From the NCBI RefSeq assembly GCF_003428645.1, contig NZ_QVQH01000019.1:1-64000 (forward strand): DNA of 64,000 bases, read 5' to 3'. The position numbers were made by a program, and so were the translations under genes. Of the stretch, positions 36,522 through 45,564 are shown piece by piece. The stretch is from Geodermatophilus marinus. Lineage in GTDB: Bacteria > Actinomycetota > Actinomycetes > Mycobacteriales > Geodermatophilaceae. How positions within the stretch are numbered: the first letter of the stretch is position 1; every line of letters begins with the position of its first letter. The notes below the pieces were generated by a model. The model searched no databases and was not told the DNA's origin. It saw nothing but the letters and a program-made list of their open reading frames with translations.

Positions 36522-37473
36522 GAATGCGAGGACCAGGGCGATCGCGGTGGTGGCGGCGGCCGCCGCGCTGGCGGCGAGCGGGTGCGGGGCCTCCGACGGC
36601 GACACCGCGTCCGCCGGGGACGGCGGCCTGGACGTGGTGGCCGGCTTCTATCCCCTGGAGTGGGCGGCGGAGCGGGTCGGGGGCGACCGGGTCGAGGTCA
36701 CCTCCCTGACGCCGCCGGGAGCCGAGGCGCACGACCTGGAGCTCACCCCGCAGGACGTCGGCGCGGTCAGCGACGCCGACCTCGTCGTCCACCTCGAGGG
36801 GTTCCAGGCCGCGGTGGACGAGGCGGCGCGGTCGGAGGCCTCCGGCACCGCGTGGGACGCCGGCCGGGCCGCCGACCTCTCGCTGACCGCCGCGGCCCAC
36901 GAGCACGAGGGCGAGGAGGAGCACGCCGAGGGCGAGCACGCCGGTGAGGAGGTCGCCGACCCGCACTTCTGGCTGGACCCGACCCGGCTGGCCGACGTCG
37001 GCGACGCCCTGGCCGACCGGCTCGCCGAGCTCGACCCCGACGGCGCCGAGGCCTACGAGGAGAACGCCGCCGCGCTGCGCGCCGACCTGGAGGCGCTGGA
37101 CGCCGACATGCAGGAGGGCCTCGGCGGCTGCACGGTGGACACCCTGGTCACCTCCCACGAGGCCTTCGGCTACCTCGCGGACCGCTACGGTCTCGAGGTG
37201 GTCGGCATCAGCGGGCTGAGCCCGAGCCAGGAGCCGAGCCCGGCCCAGCTGGCCGAGATCACCGAGCTGGTGCAGGAGCGCGGGGTGACCACCGTGTACA
37301 CCGAGACCCTCGTCGACCCGGCGGTCGCCGAGACGGTCGCGGCGGAGGCCGGCGCCCGGACCGCCGTCCTGGACCCGCTGGAGGGGCTGACCGACGAGTC
37401 GGCCGGGGAGGACTACCTCGAGGTCATGCGCGCCAACCTCGCCACGCTGCAGGAGGGCCAGTCCTGCTCGTGA
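36520..37473 (+). CDS. znuA: Zinc ABC transporter substrate-binding lipoprotein
   Basis: Cluster A-I metal-binding lipoprotein of 317 residues. Signal peptide with Cys22 in AASGC. Metal ligands typical of ZnuA are His in GAEAHDLEL, the acidic and His-rich loop around [18 protein letters not shown], His in ADPHFWLDP, His in TSHEAFGY and the Glu/Asp of the C-terminal lobe. An in-frame ATG at 36511 sits inside the Zur box, so the ATG at 36520 is preferred. The downstream genes encode its ATPase, permease and zinc regulator. Confidence 0.92.
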   Translation: MNARTRAIAVVAAAAALAASGCGASDGDTASAGDGGLDVVAGFYPLEWAAERVGGDRVEVTSLTPPGAEAHDLELTPQDVGAVSDADLVVHLEGFQAAVDEAARSEASGTAWDAGRAADLSLTAAAHEHEGEEEHAEGEHAGEEVADPHFWLDPTRLADVGDALADRLAELDPDGAEAYEENAAALRADLEALDADMQEGLGGCTVDTLVTSHEAFGYLADRYGLEVVGISGLSPSQEPSPAQLAEITELVQERGVTTVYTETLVDPAVAETVAAEAGARTAVLDPLEGLTDESAGEDYLEVMRANLATLQEGQSCS

Positions 37474-38276
37474 GCACCGCTCCCCGCCCGGAGCCGGGCC
37501 GCGACGGCGTCGCGGTCCGGCTCCGCGACGCGACCATCGGGTACGGCGACGTGCCGATCGTGTGCGGTGCCGACCTGACCGTGCGGCACGGCGAGGCCGT
37601 GGCCGTCCTGGGCTCCAACGGCTCGGGCAAGACGACGCTGGCCCGCGGGCTGCTCGGCCTGGCCACCGTGCTGGACGGGGCGGTGGAGGTGCTCGGCGCG
37701 CCGGTCGGCCGGCTGCGCGAGCGCGACCGGGTGGGCTACGTGCCGCAGCGGCACACCGTCAGCGGCGCGGTGCCGGCGACGGTGCGCGAGGTGGTCAGCG
37801 TGGGCCGCCTGCCCCGACTGGGGCTGGTCCGGCGGCTGGGCCGGGCCGACCGGGCCGCGGTGGCCGAGGCGGTCGCCGCCGTCGGCCTGGCCGACCGGAT
37901 CTCCGACCCGGTGGCCTCCCTCTCGGGCGGGCAGCAGCGCCGGGTGCTCGTGGCCCGCGCCCTGGCCGCGCAGCCGGACCTGCTGATCATGGACGAGCCC
38001 ACCGCCGGGGTGGACGCCGCCAGCCAGGAGGCGCTGGCCGGGGTGCTCGCCGGCGTGTCCGCCGCGGGGACGACGCTGCTCGTCGTCACCCACGAGAGCG
38101 GCCCGCTCGCCGGGGTGCTCACCCGCGCCGTGGTCGTCGACCACGGGCGGATCGACTACGACGGCCCCCTGGCAGAGGCGGGACCGCCCGGTGGCGACTG
38201 CCACCACCCCGCGGAGGACGCCCCCACCGGGTACCGGGTCGACCAGCTGCGGGTGACGACGGACGGGGGGCTGTGA
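37470..38276 (+). CDS. znuC: Zinc ABC transporter ATP-binding protein
   Basis: ATPase of 268 residues with Walker A LGSNGSGKTTLARGLLG, signature LSGGQQRRVLVARAL, Walker B LLIMDEPTAGVD and switch His in VTHESG. GTG start overlaps the znuA stop by 4 bases. It drives zinc (possibly also manganese) import through the znuB product. Confidence 0.92.
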   Translation: MSTAPRPEPGRDGVAVRLRDATIGYGDVPIVCGADLTVRHGEAVAVLGSNGSGKTTLARGLLGLATVLDGAVEVLGAPVGRLRERDRVGYVPQRHTVSGAVPATVREVVSVGRLPRLGLVRRLGRADRAAVAEAVAAVGLADRISDPVASLSGGQQRRVLVARALAAQPDLLIMDEPTAGVDAASQEALAGVLAGVSAAGTTLLVVTHESGPLAGVLTRAVVVDHGRIDYDGPLAEAGPPGGDCHHPAEDAPTGYRVDQLRVTTDGGL

Positions 38277-38277
38277 C

Positions 38278-39288
38278 ATGGAGCTGCTCGAGTACGGCTT
38301 CATGCAGCGGGCGCTGCTCGCCTCGCTGATGGTGGGCCTGGTGGCCCCGGCGGTCGGCGTCTTCCTGGTGCAGCGCCGGCTCTCGCTGCTCGGCGACGGC
38401 CTGGGCCACGTCGCCCTCACCGGCGTCGCGGTGGGCGTGCTCACCGCCACGGCGCCGGTCGGGACCGCGCTGGTGGCCGCCGTCCTCGGCGCGGTCCTCA
38501 TCGAGCTGATCCGCGCCCGCGGCCGCACCAGCGGGGACGTCGCCCTCGCCGTCCTCTTCTACGGCGGGATCGCCGGCGGCGTCGTCCTGCTCAGCCTCGC
38601 GCCCGAGGGGCGGGCGACCAACCTCGACGCCTACCTCTTCGGCGCGATCACCACCACCAGCACCGCCGACGTCGCCGTCTTCGCCGTCATCGCCGCCGTC
38701 GTGGTCACGGTCGTCTGGCTGCTCGGGCAGCGGCTGTACGCGGTCAGCGACGACGAGGAGTACGCCCGCGCCGTCGGGCTGCCGGTGCTCCCGCTCAACG
38801 TCGTGCTGGCCGCGCTCGTCGCCTCCACCGTGGTGCTCTCCATGCGGGTGGTCGGCCTGCTGCTCATCAGCGCCCTGATGATCCTGCCGAGCGCGGTGGC
38901 CCAGCTGCTCGGCCGCAGCTTCCGGCAGACGCTCCTGCTCGCCTGCGGCATCGGCCTCGTCGTGAGCGTCTCGGGCACCAGCGCCTCGTACTACGCCGGC
39001 ACCCCGTCGGGCGGCACCATCGTGCTGCTGGCCATCGCCGTCTTCCTGGTGGTCTCCGCGACCGTGGCCGCGCGGGAGACGACGGCCCGCCGCCGGCACC
39101 GGCGTAGGGTCGAGGTCCACGCGGCCCACCCGCACGAGCACGGTGCCGGGTGCGGGCACCCGGCGGTCCCGCACGGCGACCACGTGGACTACGACCACGA
39201 CGGGCACCTGCACGCCCCGCACCGGACCGGCGCGGGGGTGCACTACGACGAGCACGGCGCGCACGCCGGGCAGGGAGGACGACCGTGA
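38278..39288 (+). CDS. znuB: Zinc ABC transporter permease with His-rich C-terminus
   Basis: ABC-3 family permease of 336 residues with about eight to nine membrane segments (LGDGLGHVALTGVAVGV, VGLLLISALMILPSAVAQLL). The last 60 residues are unusually rich in His and Asp (HPHEHG, HGDHVDYDHDGHLHAPH), likely a cytoplasmic zinc-binding tail. ATG start one base after the znuC stop. Confidence 0.92.
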   Translation: MELLEYGFMQRALLASLMVGLVAPAVGVFLVQRRLSLLGDGLGHVALTGVAVGVLTATAPVGTALVAAVLGAVLIELIRARGRTSGDVALAVLFYGGIAGGVVLLSLAPEGRATNLDAYLFGAITTTSTADVAVFAVIAAVVVTVVWLLGQRLYAVSDDEEYARAVGLPVLPLNVVLAALVASTVVLSMRVVGLLLISALMILPSAVAQLLGRSFRQTLLLACGIGLVVSVSGTSASYYAGTPSGGTIVLLAIAVFLVVSATVAARETTARRRHRRRVEVHAAHPHEHGAGCGHPAVPHGDHVDYDHDGHLHAPHRTGAGVHYDEHGAHAGQGGRP

Positions 39289-39692
39289 GCACGCCGGCAC
39301 CGGAGACCCCCCGCCGGCAGACGCGCCAGCGCAGCGCGGTGCTCGCCCTCCTGGACGACCTCGACGACTTCCGCACCGCCCAGGAGCTGCACACCCTGCT
39401 GCGCGAGCGCGGGGACGCCGTCGGCCTCGCGACGGTGTACCGGTCGTTGCAGGCGCTGGTCGACGACGGGCTCGTCGACGTCCTGCGCACCGACGGGGAG
39501 GCGGCCTACCGGCGCTGCTCGGCCGCCCACCACCACCACCTGGTCTGCCGCGGGTGCGGGCGCACCGTCGAGGTCGCCGATCCCCCCGTCGAGCGCTGGG
39601 CCGCCCGGGTCGCCGCCGAGCACGGCTTCGCCGACGTGCAGCACCAGCTCGAGGTCTTCGGCACCTGCGCCGACTGCGTCGCCGCGCGCTGA
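39285..39692 (+). CDS. zur: Fur-family zinc uptake regulator Zur
   Basis: Repressor of 135 residues. A winged-helix domain (LATVYRSLQALVDDGLVDVL) is followed by the dimerisation domain with metal ligands: the AAHHHHLVCRGCGRTVEV segment and FGTCADC, which supply the His cluster and the two CxxC pairs of the structural zinc. Last gene of znuA-znuC-znuB-zur, GTG start overlapping the znuB stop and GGGAGG upstream. The Zur box at the front of the operon suggests autorepression when zinc is plentiful. Confidence 0.93.
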   Translation: MSTPAPETPRRQTRQRSAVLALLDDLDDFRTAQELHTLLRERGDAVGLATVYRSLQALVDDGLVDVLRTDGEAAYRRCSAAHHHHLVCRGCGRTVEVADPPVERWAARVAAEHGFADVQHQLEVFGTCADCVAAR

Positions 39693-39699
39693 GCCGCCG

Positions 39700-40137
39700 T
39701 CAGCGCCAGGGGTCGGTGACCTCCCGCAGCCGGGTCAGGATCGCCCGCAACCGGGCGGCGTCCTCCTCGCCGAGGTGGGCGGTCCACTCCGCCTCCACCG
39801 CGACCTCCACCCGGCGGGCCACCGCGAGGGCGGCCTCCCCCCGCTCGGCCAACCGCACCAGCCGGGCGCGGGCGTCGGTGGGGTCGGGCACCCGCCGCAC
39901 GTACCCGGTCCGCTCCAGCTGGTCGACCAGGTGCCCGGCGGTCTGCTTGGTGACCAGCGCCTGGGCGGCGAGGTCGGTCAGGCGGGTGCCGTCGGGGCCG
40001 ACGCGCGCAGCGATCCGGCCCTGGGCGGGCGTGAGGTCGTCGAACCCGGCCGCGGCGAGGCCGGCCAGGACCCGGGCCTCCATCGCCCGGTGCGGGTAGA
40101 AGCACAGCAGGCCGAGGTTCTGGTGCGTGTCGGCCAC
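39700..40137 (-). CDS. MarR-family transcriptional regulator
   Basis: Winged-helix regulator of 145 residues with TRLTDLAAQALVTKQTAGHLVDQLERTGYVRRVPDPTDARARL, where the last part is the wing. GTG start. It is transcribed away from the enzyme gene at 40204, and two inverted repeats lie between the two starts, so it probably regulates itself and that gene. Its ligand is unknown. The stop lies 7 bases from the zur stop (convergent). Confidence 0.87.
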   Translation of the reverse strand: MADTHQNLGLLCFYPHRAMEARVLAGLAAAGFDDLTPAQGRIAARVGPDGTRLTDLAAQALVTKQTAGHLVDQLERTGYVRRVPDPTDARARLVRLAERGEAALAVARRVEVAVEAEWTAHLGEEDAARLRAILTRLREVTDPWR

Positions 40138-40151
40138 GATCCCCCTTGACG

Positions 40152-40189
40152 GTCAGACGATCTGACGAGATGGTACGAGCATCGTACCA
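40152..40189. promoter_or_regulatory. Two inverted repeats between divergent MarR and enzyme genes
   Basis: GTCAGA-CGA-TCTGAC (40152-40166) and TGGTACGA-GCA-TCGTACCA (40171-40189). The second has perfect 8-base arms, the size expected for a MarR dimer site. TTGACG at 40146-40151 may be the -35 box of the rightward promoter. Assignment to the adjacent MarR protein is inference. Confidence 0.65.
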
Positions 40190-40203
40190 ATCGAGGAGAT
40201 GCC

Positions 40204-40856
40204 ATGGACGTCGACGAGGTCTGGCGGGCCATCGACACCGAGCGGGCAGCCCTGGCCGAGCTGTTCTGCGACCTGTCCCCCGAGGAGTGGGCGACCCCGT
40301 CCCTGTGCGCGGGGTGGCGGGTGGGCGACGTCGCCGTCCACCTCACCCAGGCGCACATGGGCCTCGGGAAGGCCCTCGTCGCCGCCGTCCGCGCGCGAGG
40401 GGACTTCGACCGGATGATCCGGGACTCGGCGCTGCGCGCCGGCCCGCTGCCACCCGCGGAGTGCGCCCGGCGGCTGCGGGCCATGGTCGGCTCCCGGCGC
40501 ACCGCGCCCTTCATCACCCCGATGGAGCCGCTCACCGACGTCCTGGTGCACGGCCAGGACGTCGCCGTCCCGCTGGGCCGGGACCACCCCGTGCCGGCGG
40601 CGGCCGCGGCCGCGGCCGCGACGCGGGTGTGGGGGACGGACTTCCCGTTCCACGCGCGGCGCCGGCTGGCCGGGCTGCGGCTGGTCGCCACCGACGCCGA
40701 CTGGGCCGTCGGCTCGGGCGCCCCGGTGGAGGGCCGGTGACCGCGCTCCTGCTGCTCCTCACCGGCCGGGACGCCGTGCTCGACCGGCTCTCCGGCGAGG
40801 GGGCGGCCCGCCTGTCCGCGCGCCGGCACGGCGACGCGCTCGGGAGCTCCCGGTGA
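40204..40856 (+). pseudogene. Mycothiol-dependent maleylpyruvate isomerase-family protein, frameshifted
   Basis: The first frame (40204-40740, 178 residues) has the DinB/MDMPI-like fold: FCDLSPEEWATPSLCAGWRVGDVAVHL, with the metal His in VAVHL, and VLVHGQDVAVPLGRDH. It stops at GGCCGGTGA. The expected C-terminus (PVTALLLLLTGRDAVLDRLSGEG) continues in another frame to 40856. One extra base near 40734-40738 would restore a protein of 217 residues. The restored end also overlaps the next gene by 4 bases (GTGA), showing that the original stop was at 40856. It may be a real mutation or a sequence error. Confidence 0.78.
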
Positions 40857-41158
40857 CCTGGGGCCTCGTCGTCGACGTCCCGGCACCGGTGGAGGTCTAC
40901 GACGCCGTGCACGCCGAACTGCTCCGTCGGACCGGCGGGGCGGTCGACGGCCTGCTCGTGCACCTCGCCCGCGCGATCGACGGGGGCTTCCAGGTGGTCG
41001 AGGTGTGGGAGTCGCGGCAGGCCCACGACCGCTACGAGGCCGAGGTGGTCGGCCCGGTGCTCGCCGAGGTCGGGGCGCAGGCCCCGACCGGCCCCCCGCC
41101 GGGGACGGAGTTCCAGGTCCGCGGCCTGGTGCTGCCCGGCTCGGGGCTGGCCCGCTGA
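40853..41158 (+). CDS. Small hypothetical protein
   Basis: A 101-residue protein, not confidently recognised. The pattern VYDAVHAELLRRTG, GLLVHLARAIDGGFQVVEVWESRQAHDRYEAEVV resembles dimeric alpha-beta barrel (ABM-like) proteins. GTG start coupled to the end of the preceding enzyme frame. Function unknown; possibly cotranscribed with the MarR-controlled enzyme gene. Confidence 0.65.
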   Translation: MTWGLVVDVPAPVEVYDAVHAELLRRTGGAVDGLLVHLARAIDGGFQVVEVWESRQAHDRYEAEVVGPVLAEVGAQAPTGPPPGTEFQVRGLVLPGSGLAR

Positions 41159-41183
41159 CCGCGCCGGTGCCGGCCCGCCCGGA

Positions 41184-42359
41184 TCAGACGAAGGCGCCGT
41201 GCCCGGTGATCGACCGGCCGACGATCAGCGTGTTGATCTCCCGGGTGCCCTCGTAGGAGTAGAGCGCCTCGGCGTCGGCGAAGTACCGGATCACGTCGTT
41301 GTCCAGGACGATGCCGTTGCCGCCGAGGACCTCCCGGGCCATGGCGACGGTCTCCCGGCCGCGGGTGGTCACGTAGCTCTTGGCCAGCGCCGCCTGGTCG
41401 TCGCGCAGGTCACCGGCCTCCTGCAGCTGGGCGACGCGGACCACCATGCCCAGCGACGCGGTGACGTTGCCGAGCATGCGCGCCAGCAGGTCCTGGACGA
41501 GCTGGAAGGACGCGATCGGCCGGCCGAACTGCTCGCGCTCGCCGGCGTACCGCAGCGCCGCCTCGTAGGCCCCCATCTGGCAGCCCACCCCGGACCACGC
41601 GACCCCCCCGCGGGTCACCTTGAGCACCTTGTTGACGTCCCGGAAGGTGTTGCCGCCCTCGAGCTTGTTCTCCGCCGGGATCCGGCAGCCGGTGAACGTC
41701 AGGTCGGCGTTCTGCACGGTGCGCAGCGAGAACTTGTCCTCGATCTTGGTGGCGGTGAAGCCGGGCGAGCCCTTGTCGACGACGAAGGTCTTGACCTGGT
41801 CGTCGGCGACGTCGCGGGCGAACACGACGACGTGGTCGGCGAAGGTGCCGTTGCCGATCCACCGCTTGGCCCCGTCGAGCACCCACTCGTCACCCTCGCG
41901 CCGCGCGGTGGTGCGCAGGCCTCGGGCGACGTCGGAGCCCCCCTCGGGCTCGGTGAGCGCGAACGCGCCGACGGCTTCCAGGCGCATCATCGCCGGGATC
42001 CAGCGCTGCCGCTGCTCCGCCGAGCCCAGGATCATGATCGAGCCCATCGCCAGGCCGTTGTGCACCCCCAGGAAGGTCGCCATCGACGGGTCGACCCGGG
42101 AGAGCTCGAGGGCCTGGAAGCCGTTGTAGAGCCGGGAGGTCGCCGGCCGGCCGTCCCACTCGTAGCCCCGGCCGACCGCGCCCACCTCGGCGAACCGCGG
42201 GATCAGGTCCATGGGGAACTCGGCGGCCGCCCAGGCCGCGTTCACCCGGGGACGGACCTCGGTCTCCAGGAAGTCCCGCAGCGCCCGCAGTTCCTTGCAC
42301 TCGTGCTCGGGCAGCAGCGACTCGTAGCCGAAGAAGTCCCCGGTCAGCAGATCGGACAT
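41184..42359 (-). CDS. Acyl-CoA dehydrogenase family protein (glutaryl-CoA-type)
   Basis: FAD enzyme of 391 residues. Signature stretches are FALTEPEGGSDVARGLRTTA and WVLDGAKRWIGNGTFADHVVVFA, and the C-terminal MAREVLGGNGIVLDNDVIRYFADAEALYSYEGT. The last contains the catalytic Glu (YEGT), placed as in glutaryl-CoA and short-chain dehydrogenases. Substrate unproven. Single-gene unit with ATG start. Confidence 0.87.
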   Translation of the reverse strand: MSDLLTGDFFGYESLLPEHECKELRALRDFLETEVRPRVNAAWAAAEFPMDLIPRFAEVGAVGRGYEWDGRPATSRLYNGFQALELSRVDPSMATFLGVHNGLAMGSIMILGSAEQRQRWIPAMMRLEAVGAFALTEPEGGSDVARGLRTTARREGDEWVLDGAKRWIGNGTFADHVVVFARDVADDQVKTFVVDKGSPGFTATKIEDKFSLRTVQNADLTFTGCRIPAENKLEGGNTFRDVNKVLKVTRGGVAWSGVGCQMGAYEAALRYAGEREQFGRPIASFQLVQDLLARMLGNVTASLGMVVRVAQLQEAGDLRDDQAALAKSYVTTRGRETVAMAREVLGGNGIVLDNDVIRYFADAEALYSYEGTREINTLIVGRSITGHGAFV

Positions 42360-42462
42360 GCGTCCACCCCTCGTGACGTCGTCGTCCCGGAGTGGCTACC
42401 CGCCGGTAGCCGGATCACGCGCCCGGGCTGCGCGCAACCGGTCACCCCTGCCCGCAGCGGGC

Positions 42463-42855
42463 TCACCACACCGTGCGGATCGCCGGGAACCCCAGGAGCG
42501 CAGCGTCGCTGGTCACGACGGGCAGGGACTCCAGCACCGCCTGGGCGACGATCACCCGGTCGAACGGGTCACGGTGGGCCCACTGCAGGCTGCCGGCGGT
42601 GAGCGCGTGGGCCCCGGTGATGGGGAGCTCCTCCGCGCGGAGCCTGGCGAGGTGCTCCCGGTACCCGTCCACCACGGCGGCCGCGCCCTGCAGCTTGCCG
42701 AGCCGGTGCTTCGTGGCGAGCTCCCAGGCACTGGCCGCGGACACGTACACGGTGGTCCCCGGCGCCCGGAGGGAGTCGAGGGTCGCCGCCGGGATGCGTC
42801 GTGGCTCCAGCAGGACCCACAGCAGGGCGTGGGTGTCGAGGAGGAGCGAGCTCAC
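42463..42855 (-). CDS. vapC: Type II toxin VapC (PIN domain)
   Basis: PIN-domain ribonuclease of 130 residues. Acidic metal-binding residues are visible: Asp in LLLDTHALLW, Glu in AASAWELATKHRLG, Asp in HRDPFDRVIVAQA and Asp in VVTSDAALL. The GTG at 42853-42855 overlaps the antitoxin stop by 4 bases, supporting this start over the GTG two codons upstream. Confidence 0.88.
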   Translation of the reverse strand: MSSLLLDTHALLWVLLEPRRIPAATLDSLRAPGTTVYVSAASAWELATKHRLGKLQGAAAVVDGYREHLARLRAEELPITGAHALTAGSLQWAHRDPFDRVIVAQAVLESLPVVTSDAALLGFPAIRTVW

Positions 42856-43073
42856 TCCCACCGGGCCAGTTCGTCCTCCGGCAGCGGCTCGAAGAAGGAC
42901 TCGGGGACGGAGCCCACCACGAAGCCGACCGGCCGGGGTGCGGGTTCGTCGACCGGCACGAGCCGCACCACCGGGCGGCCGCCGCGCGCGATGACGACCT
43001 CCTCGCCGCGCTCGGCGGCCGCGAGCAGCTGGGACAGCCGCGTCTTGGCCTCCTGCACGTTGACGTACGTCAC
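42852..43073 (-). CDS. Type II antitoxin, Phd/YefM family (VapB role)
   Basis: A 73-residue protein with the Phd/YefM N-terminus YVNVQEAKTRLSQLLAAAERGEEVVIARGG, which binds DNA, and an acidic C-terminus (PESFFEPLPEDELARWE) that should wrap the toxin. GTG start at 43071-43073 (VTYVNVQEAK). Located directly before the PIN toxin gene as a standard antitoxin-toxin pair, probably self-repressing. Confidence 0.87.
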   Translation of the reverse strand: MTYVNVQEAKTRLSQLLAAAERGEEVVIARGGRPVVRLVPVDEPAPRPVGFVVGSVPESFFEPLPEDELARWE

Positions 43074-43135
43074 GGGTCGACGGTAGGGCAGGTCAGCCAA
43101 CCTGGCCAGCCCAGCTTGGCCAACCTGCTCCGGAG

Positions 43136-43912
43136 TCAGTTGAGCACGCGGGTGCCGGCCGGGAGGGTGCCGCCCGCGACGATGCCGGCGGTGGCGTCCT
43201 GCAGGGCGGTGAGGGCGACCCGCTGGGTGAACGGGCCGGTCGAGACGCGGGCGACGCCGAGGTCCTGCAGCTCGCGGGCCGGCAGCGAGGCGCCCGGGAC
43301 GCTGATCAGGCTCAGCGTCCCGCGGCCCAGCCCCTCGACGAGGGTCTCGACCTCCTCCCGGGCGACCACGCCGGGGACGAAGACGACCGGGGCCCCGGCC
43401 GCCAGGAAGGCCCGGCCGCGGCGCACCGCCTCGGCCAGCGCGCGGTCCCGGTCGCCGTCGGCGTGGAGGACGGCGTCGGTGCGGGCGTTGAGCACGAAGT
43501 CGATCCCGGCGTCCCGGCCGGCGCCCAGCACCGCCTCGACGGCGGCCACCGCGTCGTCGAGGGGCCGCATCCCGTCCTCGAGGTTGCCGCCCACGACACC
43601 GGCCTCGACGGCCCGGCGGGTGGTCTCCCCCGCGTCGCCGTAGCCGGCCTCCATGTCCATGCTCACCGGCAGGTCCACGGCGGCGGTGATCCGCCGGACC
43701 ATGTCCAGGTGCAGGTCGAGCGGGATGTTCTCGCCGTCCTCGTAGCCGAAGGTCGCGGCGATGCCGTGGCTGGCGGTGGCCAGGGCGCGGACGCCCTCGG
43801 TGGCGGCGACGACCCGGGCGGAGACGACGTCCCACACGTTGGCGAGCACCAGGATCTGCGGCGCGGCGTGCAGGTCGGCGAGGGCGCGGGCGCGGGCGGC
43901 GAGGTCGGTCAC
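43136..43912 (-). CDS. Isocitrate lyase/PEP mutase family protein
   Basis: TIM-barrel enzyme of 258 residues. Family features: NVWDVVSARVVAATEG, ATASHGIAATFGYEDGENIP, SMDMEAGYGDAGET and NLEDGM, with metal-binding acidic residues in MDMEAGYG. The catalytic Cys of true isocitrate lyases (KKCGH) is absent. Activity may be a C-C lyase such as methylisocitrate or oxaloacetate type. GTG start. Confidence 0.83.
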   Translation of the reverse strand: MTDLAARARALADLHAAPQILVLANVWDVVSARVVAATEGVRALATASHGIAATFGYEDGENIPLDLHLDMVRRITAAVDLPVSMDMEAGYGDAGETTRRAVEAGVVGGNLEDGMRPLDDAVAAVEAVLGAGRDAGIDFVLNARTDAVLHADGDRDRALAEAVRRGRAFLAAGAPVVFVPGVVAREEVETLVEGLGRGTLSLISVPGASLPARELQDLGVARVSTGPFTQRVALTALQDATAGIVAGGTLPAGTRVLN

Positions 43913-43943
43913 GGGCCCACCGTAGGGGCCCCGGCCCGCCGGG

Positions 43944-44429
43944 TCAGGCGCGCTCGCGCAGCGCGCGCAGGGCTGCCTTCCGGGCGTCGCCGGTCAGCCG
44001 GTCCAGGAAGACCCTGCCGTCGAGGTGGTCGACCTCGTGCTGCAGCGCCCGGGCCATGAGGCCGCTGCCCTCGAGCCGGACCGGCTCGCCGTGGACGTCG
44101 AAGCCCTCGACCACCGCGTGCATCGCCCGCACTGTCGGCGCCCAGATGCCGGGGATGGACAGGCAGCCCTCGTCGCCGTCCTGGGTCTCCTCGGACAGCT
44201 CGACGACCCGCGGGTTGACGACGTGGCCGATGCGCCCGTCCACGTTGTACGAGAACGCGCGCAGCCCGACCCCGATCTGCGGGGCGGCGACGCCGGCCCG
44301 CCCGGGGTGGTCGACCGTCTCCTCGAGGTCGCGGACCAGGGCGGCGAGCTCCTTGTCGAACGAGCGCACCTCGTCGGCGGGGGTGCGCAGGACCGGGTCG
44401 CCGAGCTCGCGGATGGGGCGGACTGTCAC
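43944..44429 (-). CDS. def: Peptide deformylase
   Basis: Removes the formyl group from nascent N-terminal Met. The 161-residue metalloenzyme has all three motifs: GVAAPQIG, EGCLSIPG (metal Cys) and QHEVDHLDG (two metal His and catalytic Glu). GTG start at 44427-44429 follows the proB stop by 13 bases. An upstream in-frame extension was rejected because it lies in proB. Confidence 0.95.
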   Translation of the reverse strand: MTVRPIRELGDPVLRTPADEVRSFDKELAALVRDLEETVDHPGRAGVAAPQIGVGLRAFSYNVDGRIGHVVNPRVVELSEETQDGDEGCLSIPGIWAPTVRAMHAVVEGFDVHGEPVRLEGSGLMARALQHEVDHLDGRVFLDRLTGDARKAALRALRERA

Positions 44430-44442
44430 GCCGCGCAGTCTC

Positions 44443-45564
44443 TCAGCCGCGGGTGCGCCGACCGACGAGGACCATCTCGTCGCGGTGCACCACCTCGCGG
44501 CGGTACTCGGGGTCGAGCTCGCCGGTCTTGCGGCCGAAGAGCGCGGGCATCTCCCGGGCGTCGTAGGCGACCAGCCCGCGGGCCACGACCGCCCCGTCCG
44601 GCCCGACCAGCTCCACCGGGTCGTCGGCGAGGAAGTCACCGGTCGCACCGGTGATGCCGGCGGCCAGCAGCGAGGCGCCGCGCTCGCGCAGCGCGCGCAC
44701 CGCCCCCTCGTCGAGCAGCAGCCGGCCCCGGGGGCGGCTGGCGTAGCGCAGCCAGAACTGCCGGGCGCCGGGACGGCGGCCGGCCACGGCGAACATCGTG
44801 CCGACCCGCTCCCCCGCCAGCGCGGCCGCCGCCTGCGCGGTGGAGGTGACGACGACGGGCACCCCGGCGTGCGCGGCGATGAGCGCGGCCTCGACCTTGG
44901 TGGCCATCCCCCCGGTGCCCACCCCGTTGCGGCGCGCCGACCCCAGGGTGACCGCGGCGAGGTCGTCGGGGTCGCGGACGGTGTCGAGCAGCCGCGCCGG
45001 GCCGGTCCGCGGGTCGCCGTCGTAGACGCCGTCGACGTCGGAGAGCAGCAGCAGCGCGTCGGCCTGCGCCACGTGCGCCACGAGCGCGGCCAGGCGGTCG
45101 TTGTCGCCGAAGCGGATCTCCTCGGTGGCGACCGTGTCGTTCTCGTTGACGATCGGCAGCACGCCCAGGGTGAGCAGCCGCTCCACGGTGCGGTGCGCGT
45201 TGCGGTAGTGGCTGCGGCGGGTCAGGTCGTCGGCGGTCAGCAGCACCTGGCCGACGGTGACCCCGTGCCGGGCGAACGCGTCGGCGTAGGTCTGCACCAG
45301 CCGCAGCTGCCCGACGCTGGCGGCGGCCTGTGCGGTGGCCAGGTCGCGGGGCCGCCCGACGACGCCCAGCGGGGCCAGCCCGGCGGCGATGGCGCCGGAG
45401 GAGACGAGGACGACCTCGCGCCCGGCGACCCGCTGGGCCCCGAGGACGTCGACCAGCGCCGCCAGCCGGGCCCGGTCGAGGCCGCCGGGCAGCGTGGTCA
45501 GCGACGACGAGCCGACCTTGACGACGACCCGGCGGGCGCCGGCGATCTCCTGGCGGACGCTCAC
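44443..45564 (-). CDS. proB: Glutamate 5-kinase ProB
   Basis: First enzyme of proline synthesis, feedback-inhibited in the family. The 373-residue protein has the amino-acid kinase domain ([65 protein letters not shown]) and a C-terminal PUA domain. GTG start overlaps the obg stop by 4 bases. Obg-ProB order is standard in actinobacteria. Confidence 0.96.
   Translation of the reverse strand: MSVRQEIAGARRVVVKVGSSSLTTLPGGLDRARLAALVDVLGAQRVAGREVVLVSSGAIAAGLAPLGVVGRPRDLATAQAAASVGQLRLVQTYADAFARHGVTVGQVLLTADDLTRRSHYRNAHRTVERLLTLGVLPIVNENDTVATEEIRFGDNDRLAALVAHVAQADALLLLSDVDGVYDGDPRTGPARLLDTVRDPDDLAAVTLGSARRNGVGTGGMATKVEAALIAAHAGVPVVVTSTAQAAAALAGERVGTMFAVAGRRPGARQFWLRYASRPRGRLLLDEGAVRALRERGASLLAAGITGATGDFLADDPVELVGPDGAVVARGLVAYDAREMPALFGRKTGELDPEYRREVVHRDEMVLVGRRTRG

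Noticed and set aside
43080-43135. Repeated GCCAACCTG-like words after the VapB start
   Set aside because: Short and imperfect; could be an operator, but symmetry is too weak to call.
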